Assembly (NCBI GenBank): GCA_005808505.1
Contig: SYLX01000042.1
Span: 1 to 43,607, forward strand
Length of the DNA stretch: 43,607 bases
Reading direction: 5' to 3'
From: Bdellovibrionales bacterium
Lineage (GTDB): Bacteria; Bdellovibrionota; Bdellovibrionia; Bdellovibrionales; JAMPXM01
The notes under the pieces are model-generated. The model saw only the letters and a list, made by a program, of their open reading frames with translations, was not told the origin of the DNA and made no database searches. Both the position numbers and the translations under genes were made by a program. Below are positions 16,219 to 24,569 of the stretch, in pieces. Positions within the stretch are counted from its first letter, which is position 1, and every line of letters begins with the position of its first letter.

Positions 16219-17853
16219 ATGCAGCACCCGAGGCTTTCACGTCGTCTCCGCACAACGCTTTCTCTCACTTTCACTCTCGTCTCTTCGTTGTTGGTCTCAG
16301 CCGCAGCCCATGCGCAAACCTGGAAGATCACTCGCAGCACCTGGACGGAAGCGGATGAAGTCGATTACTCGAAATTCGTGATGGCGATCGGCCAGGCACG
16401 CGAGCAGAATCTTTGCTCCACGACAGTCGAATGTATCAAGAAAGCTCCGGGCAACTTCTTGCGAACGCCAGACGACGCAAATCTCAACTTCCTCGTCGAC
16501 TGCGCGGATCTCCCTTACGCACTTCGGGCGTATTTCGCGATGAAAAAAGGTTTACCGTTCTCTTACTCGGCTGCCGTTGAAGCTGTTCCGAGTCCCGACG
16601 GACGCCCGCTTCCGGTCAAAGACATCCGCTACTCAAGCTACGGAAACCGCATCACTCGCCGTGTTGATTTGAAAGGTGGCCCCTACTCCTTCAACTCCAC
16701 TGCGCGCGATATCATGAACACGATCTCATCGGCGATGTTCCGCGTTCACCCTGAGTATGATTCAGATCAACGTCCTTCCGATTTCTACTCGGTCGACATC
16801 CGTCGCGCTGACGAGAGCGATCCGCGAGGGATCCGTCCTGGCACCATCATCTACGACCCGAATGGACACGTGGCCGTCATCTACAAAGTCGGTCGAAGCG
16901 GTCGACTCTTCTTTATCGATGCCCACCCTGATAACTCCCTCACTCGTGGATCGTACGGAATGAAGTTCACACGTTCACGTCCGCATGCGGGCGCTGGCTT
17001 CAAAAACTTCCGGCCGCTCTCCGTTCAGGCGGGACGCGTAGTTCTCTCGAAGAATCGTGACATCAACGATTTCTCGACGGTGCAATATTTCGGAACGCAT
17101 CCAGCTGATTCGTGGAGCAAAGGACGCTTCATCTATCAAGGCCAAGAACTTGAGTACTACGACTACGTTCGCGCGATCATGGCGGGCGGAAACGTCACCA
17201 TCAATCCGATCACGGAAATCGGCGAGATGACGGAATCTCTTTGTTTGGATACGAAAGATCGCGTCAAAGCCGTGCAAGACTCGGTTGCGGCAGGTTTCCA
17301 TCGTAAATCGCACATCGCGCGACTCCCCTACAACATCTACGGCACGAGTGGAGATTGGGAAGAATACTCCACGCCTTCGCGCGACGCTCGACTCAAGACT
17401 TCATTCAAAGAGTTACATGACGATGCCCAGCGCTGGTTGAAGATGCACCGCGAAGGCTCTAGTCGAATTGTTTATTCGGGCACGGATCTCAAAGGCGACA
17501 TGCTGAAGTCGTTCAACAAAGGCGTTTCGCGCTGTAAACTGTCTTATAAAAACTCGGCGGGCTCGTCCGTCAGCTTCACGCTCACCGACGTGATCGATAA
17601 GCTTTGGTCGATGTCGTTCTCGCCCTACCACTGCCCAGAGCTTCGCTGGGGCGGCATCGGTGGCGTCGCTTCTCAGTGCAATGATCCCGATAAACTTTAC
17701 TGGCACAAAGCTCTGCAGAAGCTTCGCAATCAAATCGAACGAACTTACGAACGGCGCATGGACTTCACGGCACGCGAGCTTCTTGAAGGGCCCGGACGAG
17801 ATTTGGGTGTGGCGGTGCCTCCGGTTGTCGATATCCGGCGCGCTCTGGACTAA
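16219..17853 (+). CDS. Large exported protein, putative papain-fold cysteine peptidase
   Basis: The 544-residue protein starts at ATG 16219 with AAAGGA eight bases upstream. It has a twin-Arg-poor signal peptide of about 32 residues ending AHAQ. Between residues 95 and 250 it carries a candidate papain-fold triad: Cys in FLVDCADLPYALRAY, His in PNGHVAVIYKVG and Asp in FFIDAHPDNS, the order seen in NlpC/P60- and CHAP-like enzymes. The C-terminal half (about 290-544) is helical, has several cysteines (for example CLDTKD, CKLSYK, YHCPELRW, SQCNDPDK) that may form disulphides, and matches nothing I know. A peptidoglycan or protein substrate in the periplasm or outside is plausible. The gene ends before a strong bidirectional terminator. 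Confidence 0.75.
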   Translation: MQHPRLSRRLRTTLSLTFTLVSSLLVSAAAHAQTWKITRSTWTEADEVDYSKFVMAIGQAREQNLCSTTVECIKKAPGNFLRTPDDANLNFLVDCADLPYALRAYFAMKKGLPFSYSAAVEAVPSPDGRPLPVKDIRYSSYGNRITRRVDLKGGPYSFNSTARDIMNTISSAMFRVHPEYDSDQRPSDFYSVDIRRADESDPRGIRPGTIIYDPNGHVAVIYKVGRSGRLFFIDAHPDNSLTRGSYGMKFTRSRPHAGAGFKNFRPLSVQAGRVVLSKNRDINDFSTVQYFGTHPADSWSKGRFIYQGQELEYYDYVRAIMAGGNVTINPITEIGEMTESLCLDTKDRVKAVQDSVAAGFHRKSHIARLPYNIYGTSGDWEEYSTPSRDARLKTSFKELHDDAQRWLKMHREGSSRIVYSGTDLKGDMLKSFNKGVSRCKLSYKNSAGSSVSFTLTDVIDKLWSMSFSPYHCPELRWGGIGGVASQCNDPDKLYWHKALQKLRNQIERTYERRMDFTARELLEGPGRDLGVAVPPVVDIRRALD

Positions 17854-17942
17854 CCGAACTGGTGCACTCTATTGCAGTTTTTCGAGCTGCTGGCCGTAGC
17901 GTCAGCCGCATTAACCGCTCAGAATCTGACTCATAAATGAAA

Positions 17943-17974
17943 AAACCCGCTACCGACGCCTCGGTAGCGGGTTT
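17943..17974. terminator. Strong bidirectional terminator
   Basis: A perfect 14-bp stem (17943-17956 with 17961-17974) closes a CGCC loop. It has a T-rich end on the plus strand and an A run on the 5' side that serves as a T run on the minus strand. It sits between the convergent genes ending at 17853 and 18002. Confidence 0.92.
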
Positions 17975-18001
17975 GTCGTATCTGCAATTAAGTGCGCCAG
18001 T

Positions 18002-19048
18002 TCACTTGAGGAGCGGGGTCACCAAAATCGTCCCCTTATGCACCGGACGCCCCGTCTCCGGATTCCGGTAGCTCACTTGCGCGCAGGCGTGAATGCTCCC
18101 ACCTTCGTAGAAGAACTCGCCCATCAACTGCGCGTACTCCGGTTGGCCATCAACTTCGATCCGCAGTGGTTGCCAAGCCACATCGACTTTTTTTGCCTGC
18201 TTCATCGTCGTGAGACTCGTCGTTTGTAGCACGCCCCAATTGTTGATGATGATCTTATCGCCCGCGGTTTTCACGATCGCGTTTGCGATCGTGCCCGACG
18301 TTTTACGATCGTAAGCGTAACGCTCGATAAAGTTCGAGCCTTTGAAGTCAACGACCATCAGACCGTTGAACGGATACGGAGGCTCGTTACGCACGGTCAA
18401 ATTGTCGACCACGATAATGACCCGATTCTCGTCAAGAGATGAGACTTCGATCGCTTTTGTGATTTGCCCACCCGCCTCAAGACCGAGCGGATGCGCAAAC
18501 GTCATCCCTCCCGCCTTCGCGTCGTAAACGACAAGCCCACGTGTGCCGTGGACGATGACAAGTTTTTCGCCCATCCAGGCCATCGCTTGCGCATCGGCAT
18601 GATGATCGCCACCGGGAGCCGGCGCCAGCGTCGTTACCTTTTTCTCGACCGATCCCGTCTCGCCATCGATGACCAAAAGATGATCGGCGAAGAGCGCAAA
18701 GACCTTACCGTCTCGATATTCGAGATCGTGAACGCGACCACGGAAGCGAATGAGCTCTTGAAGACTTTCCGGTTGAGCGCGATCGATTTTTACGATTGCG
18801 TATTCGCCGTCCGCGACGGGCTGCAGACGCATCGTTGAAAAGAGAGCTGTCTCTGAAGCCGCCATCGATGGACGATCAATCGCCCACATCCCAGGTCGAC
18901 CCGTCGGCGTGGTCGTGTTCGTGCAAAGAAGCTTCATGGCGGGTGTTGCAAAAAAATCGGCTGCCGCGTGAGTTTGTTCTTGCGCCTTCGCAAGCGAGCT
19001 TGCCGCTACCACCGCGAATGCAGCGCTAAGGATTAAGCGTTTTGACAT
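18002..19048 (-). CDS. Exported beta-propeller-like protein of unknown function
   Basis: The 348-residue protein has a clear signal peptide (about 22 residues, ending SLAKAQ). The mature part has repeated short strand patterns such as LEYRDGKVFALFADHLLVIDGETG, MAWMGEKLVIVHGTRGLVVYDAKAG and GLMVVDFKG, each about 45-50 residues apart, as in WD40/PQQ-type propellers. No catalytic motif is visible. Its ribosome binding site AGGAGG is seven bases before the ATG and lies entirely inside the 3' arm of a perfect 12-bp hairpin, so translation is probably controlled. The gene converges on the large exported peptidase-like gene. Confidence 0.8.
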   Translation of the reverse strand: MSKRLILSAAFAVVAASSLAKAQEQTHAAADFFATPAMKLLCTNTTTPTGRPGMWAIDRPSMAASETALFSTMRLQPVADGEYAIVKIDRAQPESLQELIRFRGRVHDLEYRDGKVFALFADHLLVIDGETGSVEKKVTTLAPAPGGDHHADAQAMAWMGEKLVIVHGTRGLVVYDAKAGGMTFAHPLGLEAGGQITKAIEVSSLDENRVIIVVDNLTVRNEPPYPFNGLMVVDFKGSNFIERYAYDRKTSGTIANAIVKTAGDKIIINNWGVLQTTSLTTMKQAKKVDVAWQPLRIEVDGQPEYAQLMGEFFYEGGSIHACAQVSYRNPETGRPVHKGTILVTPLLK

Positions 19049-19052
19049 GTTG

Positions 19053-19082
19053 GATCCTCCTCGTGTTGTTACGAGGAGGATC
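19053..19082 (-). promoter_or_regulatory. Perfect hairpin hiding the ribosome binding site
   Basis: On the message, arm GAUCCUCCUCGU (19082-19071) pairs perfectly with ACGAGGAGGAUC (19064-19053) around the loop AACAAC. The second arm contains the Shine-Dalgarno sequence AGGAGG, four bases of spacer CAAC follow, and then the ATG at 19048. The first arm imitates the anti-Shine-Dalgarno end of 16S rRNA. As DNA it is also a perfect palindrome that a repressor could bind. Confidence 0.8.
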
Positions 19083-19159
19083 GTATCTTTACGATTTACC
19101 GAGAAGCAATGAATTCACCTTTGCCGATTGCGCAATGCATACGGCGCCGGCGAATCTGC

Positions 19160-19639
19160 TTAAACGAAACAATCTCGAGAGAAACACCGGACAACCGCGA
19201 GCAGAACCATGATTTTCCCGTCGACGTTAGCCATACCGGTGATGAAATCCGTATCGGCTTCGCTTCCAACCGTCGGTTTTGGCTCGATCTGTCCTTCTTT
19301 GATTTCAACAACCGAATTGACCGAATCAACAACCATTCCGATTTGCCCCGCATCCGTGTCGATGACCACGATGCAAGTGTGATGGGTTTGCTCCGTCGGC
19401 GGCATCCCGAGGCGAGCCCGCAGACTCACCACCGGAATTACGCGACCTCGTAAATCGATCACGCCCGCGACAAACCCCGATGCTTTCGGAACCCGCGTGA
19501 TTTGACCCACGCGGTTAATCTCGCGGACGACGTTAATCGGAATACCGTAAACTTGCGAATCCAAGTTGAAGGTCAAATACTGACCAGGACGTGATTCCAT
19601 AACTTCCGGGGACTTTTCTAACACGATGGCTTCATTCAT
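19160..19639 (-). CDS. cheW: CheW chemotaxis coupling protein
   Basis: The 159-residue protein is a single CheW domain: YLTFNLDSQVYGIPINVVREI, the conserved VIDLRGRVIPVVSLRARLGM, and VVDSVNSVVEIKEGQIEP. CheW links receptors to the kinase CheA at the inner membrane. It lies 15 bases downstream of an MCP gene with an AAGGGGATGG ribosome binding site, so receptor and coupler are co-expressed. The last ten residues (VRCFSRDCFV) differ from the usual acidic end, but the other frames do not restore a better one. No CheA gene is in the window. Confidence 0.95.
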   Translation of the reverse strand: MNEAIVLEKSPEVMESRPGQYLTFNLDSQVYGIPINVVREINRVGQITRVPKASGFVAGVIDLRGRVIPVVSLRARLGMPPTEQTHHTCIVVIDTDAGQIGMVVDSVNSVVEIKEGQIEPKPTVGSEADTDFITGMANVDGKIMVLLAVVRCFSRDCFV

Positions 19640-19654
19640 TTTTCCATCCCCTTC

Positions 19655-21277
19655 TTAGAATCCATCCGTCGTGCCGACTTTTTTCACTTCATCACCGAAC
19701 GGGATCATGTCGGCAGCCTTTTTGTCTGCTTTCTTCGACTTTTCAAACGGGATCACCTTCGCACTCGATTTCGTCGCGCCGTAGGTTTGCTCGCGATGAA
19801 CAGGCGCTGGGTGATGACTCCGAGCAGCTGAACCGGTCACGATTTTTGTCAAATCACCAACGAACTCACGAAGCTGTTCAGCCTGAGCTGACATCTCTTC
19901 AGAAGACGCCGCAACTTCCTCAGCTGAAGCCGCATTCGATTGCGTCGCCTGGTCGAGTTGGTTCATCGCTTTTGAAATTTGCGATAAGCCGGTTGATTGC
20001 TCTTGGCAAGCAGACGCGATTTCGCCGTTGAGGTCCGCGACTTTTTTCGCAGACGAAACGATCTCTTTCAAGATTGCGCCGCTTCCTTCAGCCGAACGCG
20101 CGCCAGTTTGCGCCTTCTCGACGTTTTCTTTGATCAATCCAGTGATGTCTTTTGCAGCTTCGCCACTTCGTTGCGCGAGGTTACGAACGGCTTCGGCGAC
20201 GACGGCGAATCCTTTTCCTTGCTCACCCGCACGGGCAGCTTCAACCGCGGCATTGAGTGCAAGCAAGTTTGTTTGGAAAGCGATGTCGTCAATGACGTTG
20301 ATGATCTCTTCAATCTTCTTTGCACCTACGCCCATCTCGGTCATCGCCGTGATGAGACCTTTGATCTCAGCTTCACCAAGTTCTGCCGTCTCACGGCTCT
20401 TTTGCGAGAGGACTCCGGCTTCTTTTGCGTTCTCCGCATTTTGCTTCACCATGCTTGAGAGCTCTTCGATAGAAGCCACGGTTTCTTCTAAGCTCGCGGC
20501 TGCTTGCGATGATCCAGCCGAAAGCTGCTGACTTGCGCCGCTCAACTGAGTTGAAGCCGCGCCCACTTGAAGGCCCGACTCCCCGATTTGCTGCGCGATT
20601 CGGCCCAACGTCTTCGCGAGACCCGTTGCGATAAAGAGCGCAAAAATCGAAATGGCGACAACAACAGAGATGGATGCCGCTAAAATCACCTTCTCAATTT
20701 TTGCGGCCTGCGCTGTCGCGACGACGACGATTTCAGCCGTCTTTTCTGACGCGTTCTTATCAACTTCCTGAAGGATGGCCGAAATTTCTGATCCAGCCTT
20801 CCCGAGGTTAACGAGCAAGATCTGCTTGGCCTTTTCGTCAGCCGCGCGGTCGTTTTGCCCAAGAAGTTTGAACGCATCTTCAAGCTCGTTCTTAACGTTT
20901 CCCCAAGAAGCTGGAACTTTCTCCATCGCCACCCGGGTTTTGTCGACGATTGGGAGTTTCATGAGCTCAGCGTAATCGTTGTCAAATGCGGCCATGCGAT
21001 CCCGAGCGGTTTTGATCGCGGTTTCTCGACCTTCTTTTGATTGGTCACTCGCGAGAGCGCGCCAAGCAAAGCGGAAAGTCGAATTCATATTCGAGCGCAA
21101 ACCGCCGACGTTCTCGGTAATCGGCAGTCGTCCTTTGCCTAAAAGCTCAATGTCCGCCGCGAGCGATCGCATCGACGAGCTCGCAAGCCAAGAGAGCGCA
21201 ACGAGCGCTACGACCGGAACAAACCCAAAAAACAGAAGTCTTGCCTTGATACCTTTAGTCCAATTTCCCATTTTCAA
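19655..21277 (-). CDS. Methyl-accepting chemotaxis protein, MCP-CheW operon
   Basis: The 540-residue receptor has a first membrane helix at about 11-33, a helical periplasmic domain of about 160 residues, a second helix near 195-217, and a signalling hairpin whose tip reads [20 protein letters not shown] then [20 protein letters not shown]. The tip is almost the same as that of the MCP ending at 6460, so the two probably join the same array. After the C-terminal helix comes a Lys-rich tail of about 70 residues with a repeated IPF segment ([20 protein letters not shown]); no CheR-binding pentapeptide is visible. An AAGGAGAGA site precedes the ATG. A sigma-28-like promoter lies 36 bases upstream. 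Confidence 0.95.
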   Translation of the reverse strand: MKMGNWTKGIKARLLFFGFVPVVALVALSWLASSSMRSLAADIELLGKGRLPITENVGGLRSNMNSTFRFAWRALASDQSKEGRETAIKTARDRMAAFDNDYAELMKLPIVDKTRVAMEKVPASWGNVKNELEDAFKLLGQNDRAADEKAKQILLVNLGKAGSEISAILQEVDKNASEKTAEIVVVATAQAAKIEKVILAASISVVVAISIFALFIATGLAKTLGRIAQQIGESGLQVGAASTQLSGASQQLSAGSSQAAASLEETVASIEELSSMVKQNAENAKEAGVLSQKSRETAELGEAEIKGLITAMTEMGVGAKKIEEIINVIDDIAFQTNLLALNAAVEAARAGEQGKGFAVVAEAVRNLAQRSGEAAKDITGLIKENVEKAQTGARSAEGSGAILKEIVSSAKKVADLNGEIASACQEQSTGLSQISKAMNQLDQATQSNAASAEEVAASSEEMSAQAEQLREFVGDLTKIVTGSAARSHHPAPVHREQTYGATKSSAKVIPFEKSKKADKKAADMIPFGDEVKKVGTTDGF

Positions 21278-21312
21278 ATCTCTCCTTCAGCAACGTACAA
21301 CTTGTAGCTAAA

Positions 21313-21339
21313 TCATCGGAGCAGCCTGAATGAACTTAA
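21313..21339 (-). promoter_or_regulatory. Sigma-28-like promoter of the MCP-CheW operon
   Basis: On the minus strand TTAA (21339-21336), 15 bases of spacer and TCCGATGA (21320-21313) match the sigma-28 pattern TAAA-N15-GCCGATAA at 9 of 12 positions. The same -10 octamer, with the same spacing, precedes the triple-PAS MCP gene at 33392. Confidence 0.5.
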
Positions 21340-21568
21340 CGATTTCATAATGAGTTTAACTGCCGCGATTTTTCGACTAAACAAGTCGTCTACCCGCCTA
21401 GTAAGATTCTCGAAACGTCTCTGTTTTCTTTGAAGCATCCGTGCGTCTCGCTCGTGACTAAAACTGAGAATATAATTTTTTTTAAACGTTCCTTTGTGAG
21501 ACGCTTGCCGTTGTTACATCTTGAGAAAGGACAAAGCTCGAGTTCATCAGGCTCGACGACAAACCAGG

Positions 21569-22648
21569 ATGAAAAACAATCACAATCCCGAAGTTCGAAC
21601 TCGCACTTTTTTCCTTCGATACTCGCCCCGACCCGCACTTGCTTTCGGCGCAAGACTCGGAGTTTTGATTTACAGCGGTTGGCTCTTTGTCGACTTTCTC
21701 AACGACGGAGCCGTCCATCCCTGGATTGTCATCGCGTTGATGTTTTGCGCGCTTCTCGCCGCGGTCCTGCAGGCGATGACTCACGATCTTGAACTGGATC
21801 CAGTACTCAATCGGTTAAAGGTCAGCCGCCGCTGGCCTGCGAAGACATTCATCGATGTTACGCACCCGCAGCCACTCACCTTTTCTCGTCATCCGGGCAG
21901 CCTACGCCTCGACATTCACGCTGTGTCCGGTGATTCATCGCAGCTCATCTGGCAAATTCCTTCGCTCAGTGAAGGCCAAGCGCAAAAGGTTGAGGCTAAC
22001 TTTAGGAGTCACTTCGGATACGAACCGGAAAAGCAGCGACCTTATCTCGGGATTCAGTCTTGGAAGAGCTTCACCGGAATTCTTCAGGGCCTAAATATCG
22101 CCGTTTTCCTCGGACTCTTCGCGCTCGAATATTACAACGGGATGAATCCTTCTTCACTCTTTGATCTTCGGGCGAGTGAGGTTGAAGCCGGTCAAGTTTG
22201 GCGCGTGTTCACGTACATGTTTCTGCACGCGAACTTTATCCACTTGTTCTTTAACATGGCAGCGCTAGGCGACCTTGGCGCTCTTCTAAATGAACTTTTG
22301 GGAACGAGGAAACTCGCGATCCTTTATTTTGCGACAGGCGTTTTCGGCGGGATTTGGGCGTTGCCTTGGCTCGGCTCTACGCCGGCAGTTGGAGCATCAG
22401 GCGCGATCTTTGGTTTGTTAGGAGCGCTTTGCTATCTGACTTTCCGAGCGCCTCAACTTGGGTTCGATTCGACACTTCTTCCAACCCGAAGTTCGCTCAT
22501 TCGCGTGTTGATCCTTAACGGACTCATTAGTTTACTGCCGTTCATCTCACTGGCTGCTCACTTCGGTGGATTCATCGCGGGCCTTGCGCTTTGTTGGTGG
22601 CTGACCCGCAGAAAAACGAATCAGCGAGCTGTAGAAACTCGGCGCTGA
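21569..22648 (+). CDS. Rhomboid-family intramembrane serine protease
   Basis: The start is uncertain: ATG 21569 gives 359 residues and TTG 21521 gives 375; neither has a well-spaced ribosome binding site. The protein has an N-terminal pair of hydrophobic segments (about 28-70), a cytoplasmic beta-rich domain of about 95 residues (LNRLKVSRRWP to FRSHFGY), and then the rhomboid core. Catalytic residues are S277 (VGASGAIFG) and H331 (AAHFGGFIAG), with H225 and N229 of the HxxxN oxyanion motif in HANFIHLFFNM. It should cut membrane helices of unknown substrates within the inner membrane. The N-terminal membrane-anchored extra domain is unusual for bacterial rhomboids. The 3' end overlaps the convergent transpeptidase gene by 28 bases. 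Confidence 0.92.
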   Translation: MKNNHNPEVRTRTFFLRYSPRPALAFGARLGVLIYSGWLFVDFLNDGAVHPWIVIALMFCALLAAVLQAMTHDLELDPVLNRLKVSRRWPAKTFIDVTHPQPLTFSRHPGSLRLDIHAVSGDSSQLIWQIPSLSEGQAQKVEANFRSHFGYEPEKQRPYLGIQSWKSFTGILQGLNIAVFLGLFALEYYNGMNPSSLFDLRASEVEAGQVWRVFTYMFLHANFIHLFFNMAALGDLGALLNELLGTRKLAILYFATGVFGGIWALPWLGSTPAVGASGAIFGLLGALCYLTFRAPQLGFDSTLLPTRSSLIRVLILNGLISLLPFISLAAHFGGFIAGLALCWWLTRRKTNQRAVETRR

Positions 22649-23517
22649 GTCGAGTCGCCTTGGGCTTGGGCCTGTGCACGAGTCGGGGCTTTCTTCGCAT
22701 TGGGTTTTGATTTCGCGACAAGAGACTCATCTCCTTCCACGCACACTTCCGCGCTCGGCACCGAAACTTCTTTGCCCTCGCGGTAAGGATCTTTGATGAT
22801 ATCGCGATGGTTATTGATGGTGGTCATAACGAAGAGCGAGTTTTTCTTATCCAGTCGTACGCATCCCTGAGATTGGCCGGGAACTTTGCCTTGGTGAATC
22901 GCGATACCCCGATGATCGACAAAGAAGTTCGCGTTGGGCATGGGAGCTCCACCAAACTCTGACGATTTATGATTGGGAGAAATTCTCTTCACGTCATAAC
23001 ATCCGATGAAGCGCTCGGTGAGTTTTCCGGGACCACCTTTTCCAATTGGCATCGTATGGACCTTCCCGTCGGGCGTGTACATCTTCAATTCCTTCGAGCG
23101 GAGATCGACCTTGATCAAGACTTTTTTCTTATTCACGTTCTCACGGTGCTCAAAGAGGGCCTTAACTGAAGGCTCTTGGGCCTGCTCCATCGACATCCCG
23201 TGCGTGAACTGCTGAATCGTGCGCGAGTCGCGTTCGGTATGAAGCTTCTGCGTTTCCTTGAATTGATCTGGAAGAAACTGCTTCTTTCCTTTGATCGTTT
23301 CGGTTCGCGCTGGCTTCAAAAATGCGTTCGGCATCATCACGGCCGTCGAACCCCGTATCGTCGTCTCTTTTTGCCGGAACCGTTTTAAATCCGGAACCGC
23401 CGTCACTTCAGGCTTTAGAAATTCGGGGTCGATATTAACGGGCTCGGCGGGCGCACCGACGGCGGCCGAAGAGACTAACGCAATCGCAATCAGGGGAAGG
23501 ATGTGGACGGCTTTCAT
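22621..23517 (-). CDS. Exported L,D-transpeptidase (YkuD domain)
   Basis: ATG 23517 with GAGGAG six bases upstream gives 298 residues and a clear signal peptide ending VGAPA; longer frames have no such support. The YkuD domain covers about 133-232, with H208 (GIAIHQG) and the catalytic C219 in SQGCVRL. It should form 3-3 crosslinks in peptidoglycan, or attach proteins to it, in the periplasm. About 105 residues between the signal peptide and the domain have no recognisable module, and the last 45 are Lys/Ala/Gln-rich. Bdellovibrio relatives carry many such enzymes for remodelling their own wall and that of prey; a role here is inference. Confidence 0.93.
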   Translation of the reverse strand: MKAVHILPLIAIALVSSAAVGAPAEPVNIDPEFLKPEVTAVPDLKRFRQKETTIRGSTAVMMPNAFLKPARTETIKGKKQFLPDQFKETQKLHTERDSRTIQQFTHGMSMEQAQEPSVKALFEHRENVNKKKVLIKVDLRSKELKMYTPDGKVHTMPIGKGGPGKLTERFIGCYDVKRISPNHKSSEFGGAPMPNANFFVDHRGIAIHQGKVPGQSQGCVRLDKKNSLFVMTTINNHRDIIKDPYREGKEVSVPSAEVCVEGDESLVAKSKPNAKKAPTRAQAQAQGDSTQRRVSTAR

Positions 23518-23876
23518 AACAACTCCTCGGGCAGCCATGGTCTCCCAGCCACCTACTTCGAAGAGAGTTGCAACCTTCGGGCAAGTCGCTAAACGCCAAA
23601 TCCACTTGGCAGCCAATTCGCTGTTTCAAACCGAGACGCCTTCTCAAGCCCAGCGCTCGAGAGACAGAATGCGCCTGCGAGATGCCTAGCGCGTAGACGT
23701 TTTCCTAACCGAGAAACTGGTCTAGTTCATGCCTCTTTAGCCTGGTGTAAGGAAGACATGAGGCCTCTGGCGTTCACGCTCTTTATAGCTTTGTCTGCCG
23801 CAAGCGGTTGGTCCCGAAAGGTGCACACTACATTCCGTTGAAAAACTGAATCTGTTCTTTTAAGTTGGCTCAGCCG
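23518..23876. other. Divergent intergenic region
   Basis: This 359-base gap lies between the divergent transpeptidase and pseudouridine synthase genes. Apart from a leader-like short frame at 23758-23841 I see no gene, repeat or clear promoter pair. Confidence 0.5.
23758..23841 (+). CDS. Doubtful 27-residue leader-like frame
   Basis: ATG 23758 follows AAGGA by four bases. The 27-residue product begins with a signal-peptide-like segment (MRPLAFTLFIALSAASG) and then stops after SRKVHTTFR. It could be the remnant of an exported-protein gene, a very small membrane peptide, or chance. Confidence 0.2.
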   Translation: MRPLAFTLFIALSAASGWSRKVHTTFR

Positions 23877-24569
23877 ATGAACATCCTCTATCAAGATGAC
23901 CACTTTTTCGCGATCGATAAGCCTTCTGGTTTCTTCGTTCATCCTCCGGAAGCGTCAGCCTACCCCGTAGCTCGCGAAAAGATCTGCCTATACCTTTTGC
24001 GCGATCAGTTCCGACAAGACGTATTTCCCGTACATCGGCTCGATGCTCCAACGAGCGGCGTTGTCCTTTTTGCGTTTTCGAAAGAGGCAACGCGCGCGCT
24101 CAGCTTTCTATTCGCCGAGCGCAAGATGATTAAGATCTACGATGCGGTTGCTCGCGGTTGGGTGGAAGAAGAAGGAACAATCGACTTTCCGCTCTCCATC
24201 AAAGGATTTCGCGAGCCGATCGATGCGAAAACTCATTATCGACGACTAGCAACGGTCGAGTTTCCGGTCGCCGTCGGTAAGAAGTATCCTACGGCGCGAT
24301 ACTCGCATGTGGAAGTTGAGCCTCGTACCGGTCGTTGGCATCAGATTCGGCGGCACTTCGACCAAATCGCCCATCCCCTTCTTGGAGACATCGAGCACGG
24401 AGACTCGCATCACAATCGATTCTTCCGGGATGAGCTAAAAATTTCCGGTCTCTGTTTGAAAGCGCGGGAGCTCAGCTTCATCCATCCTTGGACGAATCAA
24501 CCAATCGCGATCCACGCGGGCGCTTGTGAGCGCTGGGAGAAGATCGCCAAGATTTTTACCGGAGCCTGA
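23877..24569 (+). CDS. RluA-family pseudouridine synthase, TruC-like
   Basis: Starting at ATG 23877 gives 230 residues beginning NILYQDDHFFAIDKPSG, as expected for TruC; an in-frame TTG lies 12 bases earlier. The catalytic Asp is D56 in HRLDAPTSGV. RTGRWHQIRRHF is the conserved substrate-binding segment and LLGDIEHGD follows. The short length without an S4 domain fits the TruC subgroup, which modifies U65 of tRNAs in E. coli; the exact site here is inferred only from that likeness. No clear ribosome binding site is visible. The 3' end overlaps the convergent lipoprotein gene by 14 bases. Confidence 0.9.
   Translation: MNILYQDDHFFAIDKPSGFFVHPPEASAYPVAREKICLYLLRDQFRQDVFPVHRLDAPTSGVVLFAFSKEATRALSFLFAERKMIKIYDAVARGWVEEEGTIDFPLSIKGFREPIDAKTHYRRLATVEFPVAVGKKYPTARYSHVEVEPRTGRWHQIRRHFDQIAHPLLGDIEHGDSHHNRFFRDELKISGLCLKARELSFIHPWTNQPIAIHAGACERWEKIAKIFTGA

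Noticed and set aside
19160..19225. Possible frameshift at the CheW C-terminus
   Set aside because: The last residues are unusual, but neither other frame gives a more CheW-like ending.
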